DNA of 64,000 nucleotides, from contig JAPFFF010000003.1 in the NCBI GenBank assembly GCA_039105265.1, positions 6,758,001-6,822,000 on the forward strand, in the 5' to 3' direction. The first letter of the stretch is position 1, and each line of letters opens with the position of its first letter. This stretch comes from Tritrichomonas musculus (lineage: Eukaryota > Parabasalia > Tritrichomonadida > Tritrichomonadidae). The notes under the pieces were generated by a model. That model had not been told where the DNA came from. It did not search any database and worked only from the letters and a program-made list of their open reading frames with translations. Positions 28,614 to 41,062 of this stretch are shown here, one piece after another. The translations under genes and the position numbers were made by a program.

Positions 28614-29043
28614 AGTTATTATAAAATTTTTGTTTTAATTTGGTTAGACAGAAAAAAGACACTTTTAGATCCTTTTACGATATTCAATTTTGAATATTTT
28701 TAAAAAAATTATATAAGTTTACATAAATTTCAATGTTGTAAATTATCTTGTTTAATAAGAATAAAATGTGAAATGCATAATACATTTCATTAAAATATCA
28801 AATAATAAATGCAATGTAACAATACCAATGTTGCTTTTTATATTTATGCATACAGAATTTTGTTAAAAAGATTTCAGATTTCAATTTTTAATGTCTTAGT
28901 CAAAAATGCATTAATTTGTATATTTTTTGTTTAAAATCTAAATTATATGATTGCTAATTTGAGATATGCATAGCCTAAATTAATAATTTAAATATCTTTA
29001 GAAAACATTTTCAAATAAGAATTAAAGCCAGTATTTTCCTCTT

Positions 29044-29352
29044 CTATTCAAGATTACAAAGTCTGATTGTTGTATCTTTCTCTTCAAGAGTTTCTTCTTC
29101 CCATTTCTGTTTTGCAATTAGGCAATAATCAGAGAGTGGAAGAGGAGGAGTGAATTCTTTTTGGCTAACAATTCTTCTTAAAGAATGGCGAATCCTATCT
29201 ATTTCTTCTTCAGACCTAAAATCTTTTTTAGGACTATGAAAAGGTTCGCTGGGAGTTGATAAAGTAACATCCGCAATAAAAGGGCTATATCCTTCAATTA
29301 AGTCTTCGCCATCTGATACAAAGTTATCTGGATCTGGAGTCGAATAACTCAT
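29044..29352 (-). CDS. Hypothetical acidic protein, 102 residues
   Basis: ATG at 29350-29352, stop TAG. The N-terminal half is Ser/Pro/Asp-rich and probably disordered. The C-terminal half (EEEIDRIRHSLRRIV...) is amphipathic and helix-like, ending in CNLE. Balanced codon use and GC above the flanks support a real gene. No family recognised. It lies 430 bp upstream of SmD3 on the same strand; no functional link is implied. Confidence 0.6.
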   Translation of the reverse strand: MSYSTPDPDNFVSDGEDLIEGYSPFIADVTLSTPSEPFHSPKKDFRSEEEIDRIRHSLRRIVSQKEFTPPLPLSDYCLIAKQKWEEETLEEKDTTIRLCNLE

Positions 29353-30799
29353 AATATGTATAAAATAATAAAAAAATCACAGAATTAATTAAGAGTCTTT
29401 TGAAAATTTCTTTGAATCGAACAATGATTTTTAATTCAATTTTTTTTGATTTTTTGGATTTGAATTAATACAAAAATAAATAATAAATTCAAAAAGTGAA
29501 TTTAATAAATGCAAGTTTACTTGTATTGTATAAATTTTTCGTTCATACTAATTTAAAAATTAAAATTACATTAGTAAAAATTGGATAAAAAGAAAAATAT
29601 AAAAAAAATGAATAAAAAAATATATTTTTATTAAGGAGGTAGTTTTCCAGAAGTGCGAGAACTAAAAATAACGTATTTTTTAATTTAAAAAAGTGGATTT
29701 TTTCACTAAAATGTAAATCAAATCAATGCTATTTTTAATATAATATAATGCATACCTAATGCTATACATCATATTTAATTATTAGGTCGTTTTAATGTTT
29801 GAAGAAGTAAGTGGGAAAAAATGGTATTTTGGAAATTTCTAATTAGTTCTGAAATATTGTTCATTTTAATATTATTTATTTATATATAAATTATATTATA
29901 TATATAGTTTTAATATAATATATAAAATAGTTTTTTAATTTATAGAGATATTAGTATTTAAAAAAATAATAAATATAATATAAAAATATACGGAGCTCTG
30001 GTGAATTTCATAGGGATAACTATTTGTATTTTTATTATAATCAACATGCATATATAAATATTTTCTTATTAATCTGAATCGCTCGCCGGGGGTAATTTAT
30101 TTTTATTTTATAAAATTCTGAAGAAAAAATACGTTATAATTAATTCCCCTCAATTTCGAATTTTCATAAAAAAATGCAAAAAAATATGGTTTCTTATTGT
30201 TAAATCGTAATGAAAATAAAGTGAATTAAAAAATATACTATGATAAATATAAAAAAACTATCATTTCCCGATTTTATGCAACTTTGCCAAATTATTAAAA
30301 TCAAGATATTTCAACCATCTTTTATTAAAATGTATGCTTATCCAACTCTTATTATGCACATTTGATAACTGATTTTAATTCCTCTATATATCTTTTGTTT
30401 TGTTTGAGATTAAACAAAAAAAATGAAATTTAAAAATCTAAGCATTCCTAGAAAAATTGGCCCTATAAATTTAATTGAAATCAATATTATAATATTAATA
30501 CATATTATAATTCTTATGTATATTTTTTATTTTAAATTTAACCTATTTAATTTTAAGATATTTATAAAAAAATATAACGACTATTGCGAATTTAAATTTT
30601 AAATGATTAATCAAATTTTTCATTCTGTTCTCACAAATTAATTTTTTATGCAAAAAAACATTTTTTTTATATTTTTATGCTTGAAACAATAACTATAAGC
30701 GATTTACATATAAAAAAATTAAAAATTAGCTCTTTTTTTAGTAAGTTAAAAATTCTGAAGAAAAAAAACACGTTGCAATTATCTCCCCTCAATTTATAA
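29353..30799. other. AT-rich intergenic stretch with element-like repeats
   Basis: No gene. AGAAGTGCGAGAACTAAAA at 29648 and GGGATAACTAT at 30014 recur in the same order near 11635 and 12009, suggesting two diverged copies of one element. AATTCTGAAGAAAAAA...CCCCTCAATTT occurs at about 30115-30160 and again at 30750-30795, a diverged tandem duplication of about 635 bp. Confidence 0.5.
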
Positions 30800-31302
30800 T
30801 TTTAAACAGAGGTGTTTTCACCAACTTTAAAACTACTTCAACTTTTTTTGTATCTATTTTTTTTATATGAAACTTATATGATGTATTTAAGGAATATGTT
30901 TGCATATTTCTTGAAGTCTAATTCCATTTTTTCATAAATAATTAAATTGCATATTTATTGATGAGTGTTGTTAATAGCTTTTACATAACTATGAAAAATG
31001 ATTCTATATATGACATAAAATGTTTCAAAAATACAATAATAATGATTTATTTTATCTATACCTAGAAAAATCAGTTTTTCATAAAAAAAGGTCTAGAAAA
31101 AAAATTGCATTACAGATTATATTATAACTTATTTTTTAAAAAATATTCCTAATTTGATAAGTATTTAAATGAAAATATTTGAAATATATCGAGTGATTTC
31201 AAGATATGTATTAATTAAAATTTAAAATAAAATAATTTAAAAAGTTTAAAAAACATATCAAATCATTATTTTTAAAAAAGTGCATTTATATTTGTTATTT
31301 AC

Positions 31303-32794
31303 ATAGGTGGGCCACTTTTTTTTTGACTTTAAAAAAGTTATTTTTTTCTTCGAATTTTAAGAATTATTCAGCAATTTCATAATATATATTTATATAACAC
31401 ATATATGATAGGATGCAGTTGTTAAATTAAGTTTTGAACTAATATTCATCAACTTTTTTTTTAATACATGATATGAAATATCACAAGTTCAAATGAATTA
31501 AAATACATATTTCTATTATTTTATGATATTATCTATGTCATATATCAAGAATGATCTGGAAACAATATAAAATAATTAATAGATTTCTCTAAAAAGTTAA
31601 AATAAAAGGTATTTTTAATTTTCAGAAGTATATAAAAAAATTGAATGTTTTCTTTTTTGATATTTAGTTTCTTCATCGCCCAGGCTTTTTATTGATATAG
31701 TTAGTTATAACATAACTTCAAAGATAAAGGTTAGTTGGGAAAACATATTCAAAAAGTTGAATTAGTTAACGGAATGATTCAATTTTGGAGCCACTTGGTA
31801 AGAAATTATAAACGGTCAAACAATAAATTTGGTATAAATAAAGGTAAATTTAAATTAGATATATGTCCTAGAATATTGGACCTTTATTAAAAAATCATAA
31901 AAAATTAAAATCAGCTTTTTTTTATTCAATTTTCTCTCAATTTATAAAAATAGCTTTCAAATATTTTTTATATTTTTTCCCTTATTGAAATTTTGAGATT
32001 TTTAGAAAAAGTAATATCTTAATTTAAAATTAAATTAATCTATATTAATATTATAATTTCATAATAGAATTATATATTATAAATATATATAAATGTAATA
32101 TTTCATTTTAAATTTATAAAGCAAAGATAATCAAAATTAAAACTATTTTATATTTATTTGAATTTTTAAAATTTCAAAAAAAAAATAAGTTTTAATAAAA
32201 ATTATAAATATAGCAATTTAAATAGAAATAAACATAATATATTTTTATTATAATATTATAAACATAAATATAATAGTAAATAATATTTTAAAATATTTTA
32301 TAATAAATCATATACTAATAAATTTTCAAAATCATTATAATCGAATAATTGATTATTTCTAACTTTTTCAAAACGACTTTTTATAGCATGCTTCAATTGT
32401 TATATTCAAAATTTTATGTATAGAAAAAATCATTTATTTCTTTTTATATTTTGTCTTTGATTATAATCAACAAGATATAACTTTAAACAAAATTAAATTA
32501 AACAATTAATTTAAAATTAAAATAGATATTGTTATTCTTAATAAATGAAATTTTCTTATATAAATTGAATGATCTTTTTAAATTCTTTTAATTTTGAGAA
32601 AATTATTTCAAATATTTTTGAAAGATTTTATCTATAATATTTGAATAGTTTACAAAAAAAATATGAAAATTTAAATTATTCATAAAAACTTTATCTTTAA
32701 TATTTATGAACTATAATTAATATTTTATTTTATTATTATATGTAATCTATCTAATGGTGCAAAAGTTATAAAAATTCATTGGTGGCCCACCTAT
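31303..32794. mobile_element. Nested non-autonomous TIR element, 1.5 kb
   Basis: Ends ATAGGTGGGCCAC and the exact complement, with the octamer TTATTTAC on both sides (31295-31302 and 32795-32802). The AGGTGGGC-type terminus is like those of hAT elements. No ORF. It must be younger than the 30808-35409 element that contains it. Confidence 0.85.
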
Positions 32795-33043
32795 TTATTT
32801 ACAAATTTTTTAAAGAAATAAAAAATTATTAGATTTATATAAAAAATAAATATCTAAATATTTACTATTTTTAATTAGTAATATTATTTTATCTGATATT
32901 TGAATTAGTTTTAATAGTGCCTTTTTCAAAGTTAATTCAATTTTCATTGAAAAAAAAAAAAATTATTGATCAAATATGCTCTCAAATTAAATGTGCTCGT
33001 TTTTTTTTTTTTTTTTTTTTTTATATATATATTTCATTTTATT

Positions 33044-34786
33044 ATGAACAAACTTACCCAATCCCGTGAAATAAAAAAGAAAATGAACAAAAATAGGAAC
33101 GAAATTAAAAGTTTAAAAATGAGAATGGGCAAAAAATATCAAAAACTAGAAAATAACAAAGACCAAAAAATTCAAATCAGACCAAAAGCTTCAAATGTTT
33201 CCAATACAACAAAAACATATGTGAAAAATGTTAAAAATAACGCAAGGAAACACAAAAATCATAGATTATGGAGTGAAAACATTAAATTATTATTCCTGGG
33301 TGTGCTTTTAATGTCATATCCTTGTTACAGATTGCTAAGTCAATCATTAATGATTCCAAGTTACTCGACGTTGATAAGATTTATGAATTTTCATTGTCAC
33401 ATATCAACTGATATGATTACCAATATTGATTTAGTTCATAAAATATGCGATAAATACAGAGAGAGCACAAAACTTAAAAAATCAATCAAAATTCCTGGCG
33501 TTTTAGCTGTGGATGCCATATCTTTTGATCCATATATAAAAATTCATAATAATGGGACCGTTAGTGGTGTAATTGGCCATATTCAAATTAACAATGAAGA
33601 ATTAAATAAAATAAAATCAGTTATTAAAGAACAAGAGCAACTAATTAAAAATTTGAAGAATATAACTATTAATTCGGCATTTGTATATCAATTCCAGCCA
33701 TTAAGTTATGAATATAAATGCTTTACCGTTTTTGTTCAGGCCTCTACTTCTGGAAAGGCCAAATATGGTCAAATTAGCACTTTGAAAAAGTTATCAAAGA
33801 TTTTAAATGAAAACAATTTTTCTGTTTTTTCATATGCTTCAGATGGAGATTCTACTTATCATCCGTTGATTAGAGATAATGTTTTAAGGTGGAATCCTAA
33901 AAATCGGCCAATATTGAATTTTTCAAAAGAATTATTTATAAATGATCCATTGCACGTTTTAAAAAGAGGACGTTATAAATTAATTTCAAAAAAAGTTTGC
34001 ACTTTAGAAAAAAATTCGCCATCTGTTTCAATTAATAATTCAATAAAAGAGGTTTTAAATTTACCAAGCGAAGTGTTTTTAAATTCTAGATTTACAAAAA
34101 TGCATGATGACTTGCCTCTTAAACTTTTTGATATCAAAGTTTTTCAATTATTAGAAGAGATGGGTATTTATTCAACAAGTTCATATTATTTACCGTATAC
34201 TTTACTTATTCTCTCGATTTCAAATGAAAACATTACAATAGATGACCGTGTCGATTTTTTAGAAATTATTTCGTATTATATGAATTTTTATAAACAATTG
34301 ACAAAATCTGTTAAAAATGTCTGCCCTCAAAAATCAAACAATTCATGTATAATCATGTTTGATAACCAAATGATTGACGACTTAATACCTACATGTGTTT
34401 CTATTAATTCATTTATTGAATTGTTCTCTGGCAGCATATGTTTAAATCGACTAGGAACAAATGCACTGGAGCATCATTTTGGGTTAATGAGACTTAAAGC
34501 ACATTACAAGCATTCATATGATGCTTATTTAGAAAATGAGGTGAAGACAAAAATGCTTGAAAAAATTGAGAACGAAATTTTATCAAATATAGTTCGTTCA
34601 AGAAAGCCAACTTTTGGTGTAACCATGGAAATTACAGAGGAAATTTATGGAGAAAAATCTCTTTTTACAAACGAACAATATGCATATTCAATACTTTCTA
34701 CCTATGGTTTCCCAGTAAAGAAATTGAATTTTAAGATGAGTAAAAATGACGTACACTATGCTTATCTGAGTTTCAAACAAAGTTAA
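33044..34786 (+). CDS. Transposase with RNase H-like fold, P/THAP9-like
   Basis: The first ATG of the frame is at 33044, giving 580 residues; a TTG 78 bp earlier is preceded by a T tract and is an unlikely start. The N-terminus is strongly basic (residues 1-80, Lys/Asn/Arg-rich), suited to DNA binding. Candidate catalytic acids are Asp near 157 (VLAVDAISFDP), Asp near 266 (SYASDGDSTYHP) and Glu near 477 (LGTNALEHHFGLMR). The last resembles the Glu motif of P-element and THAP9 transposases. DPLHVLKRGR after the second Asp is a conserved-looking His/Arg block. There are no internal stops, so it may have been active recently. The last 37 nt overlap a second frame encoding a Cys-rich module. It acts on the TIRs at 30808 and 35409. 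Confidence 0.75.
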   Translation: MNKLTQSREIKKKMNKNRNEIKSLKMRMGKKYQKLENNKDQKIQIRPKASNVSNTTKTYVKNVKNNARKHKNHRLWSENIKLLFLGVLLMSYPCYRLLSQSLMIPSYSTLIRFMNFHCHISTDMITNIDLVHKICDKYRESTKLKKSIKIPGVLAVDAISFDPYIKIHNNGTVSGVIGHIQINNEELNKIKSVIKEQEQLIKNLKNITINSAFVYQFQPLSYEYKCFTVFVQASTSGKAKYGQISTLKKLSKILNENNFSVFSYASDGDSTYHPLIRDNVLRWNPKNRPILNFSKELFINDPLHVLKRGRYKLISKKVCTLEKNSPSVSINNSIKEVLNLPSEVFLNSRFTKMHDDLPLKLFDIKVFQLLEEMGIYSTSSYYLPYTLLILSISNENITIDDRVDFLEIISYYMNFYKQLTKSVKNVCPQKSNNSCIIMFDNQMIDDLIPTCVSINSFIELFSGSICLNRLGTNALEHHFGLMRLKAHYKHSYDAYLENEVKTKMLEKIENEILSNIVRSRKPTFGVTMEITEEIYGEKSLFTNEQYAYSILSTYGFPVKKLNFKMSKNDVHYAYLSFKQS

Positions 34787-34947
34787 ATCGTATTACTGAA
34801 AAAGGGAAAAGACGCTGCGATTGTGCTTTTAATTCTAGAGACGTTGCTCATTCATACTGCAAAAGTTGTGGAATACGTAGTAGGCAAGATAGTGCATCAA
34901 TTTTGCACTCGGATAAGGTTGCATGCGTTTGCAGTAATAATAAATAA
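34750..34947 (+). other. Cys-rich (zinc-binding-like) segment in an overlapping frame
   Basis: The frame one base back from the transposase is open from 34750 to a stop at 34945-34947, and encodes a compact Cys pattern: CDC (34816-34824), YCKSCGIR about 14 residues on, and CVC near the end. The pattern C-x-C, C-x2-C, C-x-C looks like a zinc site. It has no ATG of its own, so it is either the displaced C-terminus of the transposase (a single frame change) or reached by frameshifting. Confidence 0.55.
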
Positions 34948-35417
34948 ATAAGAAATCATTTTCATCAAAATTGTTTTTTTTTAAAAAAAAAATTATTAAA
35001 AAAGTATTTTAATCATTCAATGCACACAGAAATTTCATTAAAATCGCATATATACCTTTATTTTTATAAAATTAATAAACAAATTTACTCATCCATTTTT
35101 GATTATCAGATATCATTTTGATATAACTTCATGAAAACAATTTATTATGGATATATATCGATATTTATTTTGTAAATTGCTGAAAAATCTATTTTATTTA
35201 TGGAAATTCTTTGCTTTTTTGTACTTTTTTTTGAAAAGAAAATTGAATAGACAGGATAAAAGTCTTTTGAAATTAAAAAATGAATTTATCTTAAAATTGA
35301 GCGATATTTTTTATTAAAAAAATTAAATATAGAATCATTTTTTTGCATTGAAAAAATATATATTTTTTTATTAAAATCGTATGAAGATTTGCTTGGTGAA
35401 AACACCTCTTTTTAAAC

Positions 35418-36751
35418 AAAAAATATAAAAAAATGTGGTTCAAAGTTAAAAAAATTTAATAAAAATTATATGAGATAATATATATATAGCGGTAATTATA
35501 AAAATATGATTAATGACTTGTTTTCAGCAACTTAGTCTAAAAATTAAAATCAAGATATCTTGAGATAGTATGAGTAAAATTTGTCCCTGATGTAGTATAT
35601 TCATTAATATCTTTAGATAATTGTATTTTCATCCAAAGATTCAGATATTGTCCAGAATTTGATAAAAAAAAATCAATTTAATTTTCTGAAAGCTCCTAGA
35701 AAAAATGGCCCTATAGTTTGGTTTACTAATGGTATTTATTAATATATAGGAAATATAATGCCGATATCAAAATTTATAGAGATTTTAACTATTTGTTTTC
35801 AAGATATTTATTTAAATTTTATATTTGGTCAGATATTTTCGAAAATTTTGTCTATAATTTTATAGCAAAAATGGCTCAAATCGTATTATTCTGAATCTTA
35901 TCTTTCCAAAGAAAGAACTATTATTGTACATCAGACTTTTCAATCTCTTTCAGCTGTATCACATCATTGGGATTATAACGATTTGAGTCATCATCTCTAT
36001 AATTCCAGTCAATGTTCAGCTCACCACTTTTTATCTTGATTTTTTGGTTTTTTTTTGGTTGGGATTCCCAACTTGGGAAAAATTAAATCTAATTTTTTTT
36101 TACTATTGAATTATTTTTAATAAAATAAAAATAACAATGTAATTTACATATATATAAATATTTATTTGTGTTCTAAAAGAGAGAAAATGTAATTTCTCTC
36201 CAACATTTATAAAATTTTATAATTGAATGGTTTATTTTTTACTTTATTAAAAATTTAGAAAACAAATATTTTTACTCCTAGTGACTAATATAATTTAAAA
36301 TCCTATCATAATAGAGAAGGATATATATATATATATATTATTTTATAATTTAATAATAATGAAATCAACCAGCTCTCGCACCTCTAGAAAAAAAAAGGGG
36401 AACCGATAAAGGTATGGAAACTTCTATCCACTCGACAGATCATTTTTCTTTCAAAATATAATTTTTAAATGATAGTATTAATGATAAATATAATATAAAA
36501 AAGACATATTTTTCTAGAGGAATTTAAGATAAAAATAAATTATTTTTTTGAAAAAAATTGAATCCTAATCTGGTTATCTTAATTCAAAAAACAATTTTTT
36601 TTTAAATTTTTAAGGAAAGAGTTTTTTTTTATATCTGATTGAGATATCAACATAAAAATTCCATAGATATATCATTTTTTTAATATTAAAAATATTTTAT
36701 TATTTATTTTTATTAGATTTTAAATTTTTTTTTTAAGCTTATAAATTTATG
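35418..36751. other. AT-rich intergenic stretch, no gene seen
   Basis: CTCCTAGAAAAAATGGCCCTATA near 35691 recurs at about 30447 on the other side of the 4.6-kb transposon in the same orientation. CTCTCGCACCTCTAGAAA near 36374 is an inverted relative of the 29648 sequence. A partial palindrome TTGGGATTCCCAACTTGGGA lies near 36058. Nothing coding-like. Confidence 0.5.
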
Positions 36752-38274
36752 TATAGTCCTAGCACGAGAAAATTTTCATTTTTACACGAGAAAAAAATAA
36801 AAATTCTTTATTTCCATTCAAATTTTCAATAAAAATATAGAAAAATTCATGAAAAAATTTTATCGCGCAGAAAAAAAAATCAAAATTTTATGAAAAAAAA
36901 TTTTTCACGAAAACGGTTTTTGATGCTACGAATTAACTAAAGTGTGAGGCGAAAGCGGTTTTAGAGAAAAAAATGAAAGTTCAGGCACAAATATTTAAAA
37001 AAAAGAGAGGTATTCACGAAGAAAACTAGCCTAGCAATTTAATTCTAACTTATTTATTTTATTTTTATAATATGTAATTAAGATAAAATACAAATTTTAT
37101 ATGATTCCATGTGTTTATTTTCAAGATATTGCTTAAGCATTTTTTTGTGAGAAAAAAAAACTATTTTCAATATATTTCGTTATTTATTTGGAATTTTAAA
37201 TGAAAGATTTTCTATAAAACAATATAAAATATCTCAATATATATTTATATTGACATTAAATAATTATAAATTAAAACATATATCGATTAATAATATTTTG
37301 AATAAAAAATTATTTAGATATTAACTTATTTTTATTTCAAAAAAAAATATTTATTTAAAAGTATTAGATTTTCACAAAATTTGTGAACACTTTTGTGAAA
37401 TCCTTTTAAAAAAAACTAATTTTGATTTATTTGTTAGAAAAAATGAATATTGATAGAATTATTTAAATGTTTAGCAAATTATTTGATTCAAATTATCGGC
37501 ATTTTCTATTATATATATATATATATATTTAGAAATATATATTTTATCCAATATCTGTAAAATTTCAATTTATAATTTTATTTTGTTGTTTGATTTTGAA
37601 CATTTTGACGTTTTGCACCCAAAAAAAAACATCGATATTGTTGGAAACCAATTTTCTCAAAATTAAACACATAAATTTCTTATTGATCGCAATATATGTT
37701 AACATGAATTGCAATAATTAATATATTAAAAATAAAAGAAAAAAGCTAGGCTGAAAAAAAAATTGGGTTGGATTTTTATTAATTCTTTTGTTTTTTTTTT
37801 GTTAAATCCATTGCTTTTTTAAATATCGAATTTATTAAAATGAGATATAAAGCCAACTCAATATTTAATTCTTTATATATTTATTAAAATTTTTAAGAAT
37901 TTTTAATCCTTATTAAAAAAAAGTCTAATAATTCTAATATATCTGAAAAAATAAAATTCTTATATTTTAACAATGCAATGCTTGCCAAAGATAATATAGA
38001 GCAATTATATGCTTTTTTTATAAATTAGAATATTTATACTCTAATAGTCATTGAATTAATGCATTTCTAAAATCCAAAAAGACGTTAAGTCACTTAACAT
38101 GAATACCTCTAAAAAAAGTCAAAAAAACAAAAACAGGAAGTATTTGATTTTTTAATCTCATCATTTTTGCCAAAAAAAAAAGCATTTTTACATCAAATTT
38201 CATTTATAATAAATTTTTGATTTTACAAGCGAAAATGAGCTTTTACTCATGAGTAATAAATGTTTTTCCATTAA

Positions 38275-39908
38275 GGGGAAACTAGGATAACGATCAACAA
38301 ATTGAATGCATATTCAAAAAAATTGAATAAAAAGTATTATTCCTATTTTATCATTCATACAAATGCTTATATGCTATTAAACTCTAGAGTTTTCAATAAA
38401 ATTATTCAAGCAAACGTATTTTTGATTAGTTATACCCATTTCTAATTCTTTTTTTCTGAATATTTATTAAATGATAATATCACTTATATAATAAGGTAAA
38501 TCTTCTTAAAATTTTTCATTTTAACCTTTTTTCGCATGATGATGGCAAGTATGTTAATATTTCTGTGAATTTACCGATTTTGAAAATGAGTCATTTTTTA
38601 AACATTGAATTGAATATTTATCAAGAAAAATCAATGTTATAATTAAAATAGTTACAAAACAATATTAACTTAAATAAAATATCAAAATAAATATATTTTT
38701 TATATTTTTCAATAGTTGTTATTCCTTTCAATTTTTATTTCATAAAAAGTTATTATATTTTTATATTTCCATAATTTTTTGAATATTTCTAGCTATTTTA
38801 TTTTTTATCATGTTTTCTAATTACAAATAATACAATTATTAATATAAAAAATTGAGTTTTTAAGTATAAATGTTGTTTATAAAATAAAAACGATAAGAAA
38901 TTATTAGAAAATTTCTGAATTAACAATTTATATATTAAAAAATAAAGATTTATATTAAAAATAAATAAATAATATTTAATCAAAAATCTTTTATATATAT
39001 ATTATTAATGCAATAAAAAATGATTGCCTTTATAAAATAATTGAATTAATATATTATAAGAAGATATTAATAAAATGATAAAATAAAGTTTTTCAATGTT
39101 TTTGATAATTTTCTTAAAATTTCAATTAAAAATAAAATAAATAATTCTAAACGCGCTTCTAATTTTTGAAGTTTCCAAACAGCATTTATCAATGTCCAAA
39201 TGATGTAGAAGTAAATCTCACATTTATAATTCAGTTAAGCCCACTTTTCTCATGATAATTACAAAAAAAAGCACATATTTAAATCCAAATTTATTTTTTG
39301 TTCAATTGTTTGGTTTGATTTCCATCTATTTATTTATCTTTTTTAATACATATATGTTTCCATGAATATCGTTTTTCAATAACTTGCAAAAGCCTGTATA
39401 CAAAAACTAATTCATCATCATATAATAATCATATTTTTTGAAGGGATACAATTGGTTAAAAAGAAAAAAATCGTCCAATATAAATATAAAATAATCATAT
39501 GATTTTGCATGATTAATATGAACCACCAGAACTCATCAGAAAAAAAATCTCAGTACCTCAAAACCCAACTTAAATGTTTCATAACTTTATAATGTGATTG
39601 TTTTTTCATGCAAAATTACTTGAATAATGTTTTAAATTATTGTTACTTTTTACTATTATTATTAAAACTATTTATTTTATTACACGGACGAGATCCGAAT
39701 TTCAATATTTTTTATTATTTGTTTTTACTTTCATTCATTAATTTTTAGATAATAATAAATTTCAGAATATTTAAAACCTATATAATAATTCTCATCGGAC
39801 AATATTTATCAGAGAACTTGCAATTAATCGATCTTTTCAGATCGTGTATCAAAAAGTTTGTATAGAAATTTGAATTATATTCAAAAAGTTTCAAATCCTA
39901 GTTTCCCC
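38275..39908. mobile_element. TTAA-flanked TIR element, 1.63 kb, nested
   Basis: Ends GGGGAAACTAGGAT and the exact complement, flanked by TTAA at 38271-38274 and 39909-39912. No coding sequence recognised; the AT-rich 61-codon ORF at 38798-38983 is probably chance. Confidence 0.8.
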
Positions 39909-40021
39909 TTAAATTTAAATAATCAGAATTAATATAATATATTCATATATATATGTAGAATTCATAAAAAAGTAATATATATATATATATTATGAAATGA
40001 ATATATAATATGACACCCATA

Positions 40022-41062
40022 AATTTTTAACTAATTTTCAAGAGAATAAATATGATAATATCGATTTGATTAATTTTAATATTTTGTGTTAAATGCCAAC
40101 CAATACAATTAGTTTCTTGGTATAAAATGGATTTTAGGGCGATTTTTTTTTACCAAATAGGTTCAAGCCTTTATTTTCTCTTTTTTTTTCCATAAAAAAC
40201 TCAATCAAATTTTTTCAAATACGAATGCAAAAATATTTCGATGATTTATTTATGAATATTCATTTTTTAATATAAGCCATTTCTAAATTTCTTTTTTCAA
40301 ATATCAAATTTAAATACTTGGTGTGAAATATATGCATTGAAAAAGAGATAATGCCAATGATTTTGAGCTCTTTTATTGAATTGTTTTGATTGATTATTGG
40401 AATCTTGTTCTTTTAAAAAGAATGCTTATATACATGTATACATTGGCATTATCTATTTCAAATGCTTTTCTTTTGAATGAATTTAATGATGCTTTTGATA
40501 TAATATTTTGATAGATTTCAGACCAGATAACAATTGAAAATTTATTTTAAAACTTCAGAATTTTCGATTATTTGTAAGCATTACTTCTAAGAATGGAATT
40601 ACTTTGATTCAAAACTGATTTGTAAAAAATGTCTATGTCATATTCTATCATCTTTAAAAGCATTGATAGGATATTCTAGCAAGAGCTTTAATTGATTTTT
40701 GAAACTTCTTAATAATCTGATAATCACTCTTATCTTGAAATTCTTATCTCTTACTGCTACATACATGATATAGAATCTGGTTGTATTTGATTTGGTTTAT
40801 AATAATTTGAGTATTAAATAATTTAGAATTTGGAATTGATCTTGTTGGTGCTTTATAAAAAAAAAAAAATATTAAACGTACAAAATATAAAAAGGTAAAG
40901 AATTTGATTTGTAAAGATTTTAATATGAAAATCAGCTCTTAAAACCATTGTTTTTCATATTACAATTAGATTGTCTGGTTCTTAACACAAAATATTAAAA
41001 TTAATAAAATCGATAATCATCTTATTATTCTCTTGAAAATTAGTTAAAAGTTGATTTTGTTT
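40022..41062. mobile_element. Inverted-repeat element with about 95-bp arms, 1.04 kb, nested
   Basis: About 40022-40125 and 40960-41062 are inverted copies of each other (shared blocks TAACTAATTTTCAAGAGAAT and TTAATTTTAATATTTTGTGT) with scattered differences. A second inner pair, AGATAATGCCAATG and its complement, lies at about 40346 and 40441. Outer ends and target duplication were not resolved. No ORF. Confidence 0.65.

Larger units (their letters stand above)
30808..35409 (+). mobile_element. P/hAT-like DNA transposon, 4.6 kb, with transposase gene
   Basis: The TIRs AGAGGTGTTTTCACCAA (17 bp) are exact inverted copies. The octamer TTTTAAAC lies directly outside both ends (30800-30807 and 35410-35417), a perfect 8-bp target duplication. 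One large plus-strand gene (33044-34786) encodes an RNase H-fold transposase. A 1.5-kb non-autonomous element is inserted upstream of the gene; without it and its target duplication the transposon would be about 3.1 kb. The 8-bp duplication and LEHHFG motif favour the P/THAP9 branch over hAT, but the assignment is not settled. Confidence 0.85.

Noticed and set aside
30808-35409. LTR retroelement
   Set aside because: Ends are inverted, not direct, repeats with an 8-bp duplication, and the gene is an RNase H-fold DNA transposase without reverse transcriptase or gag.
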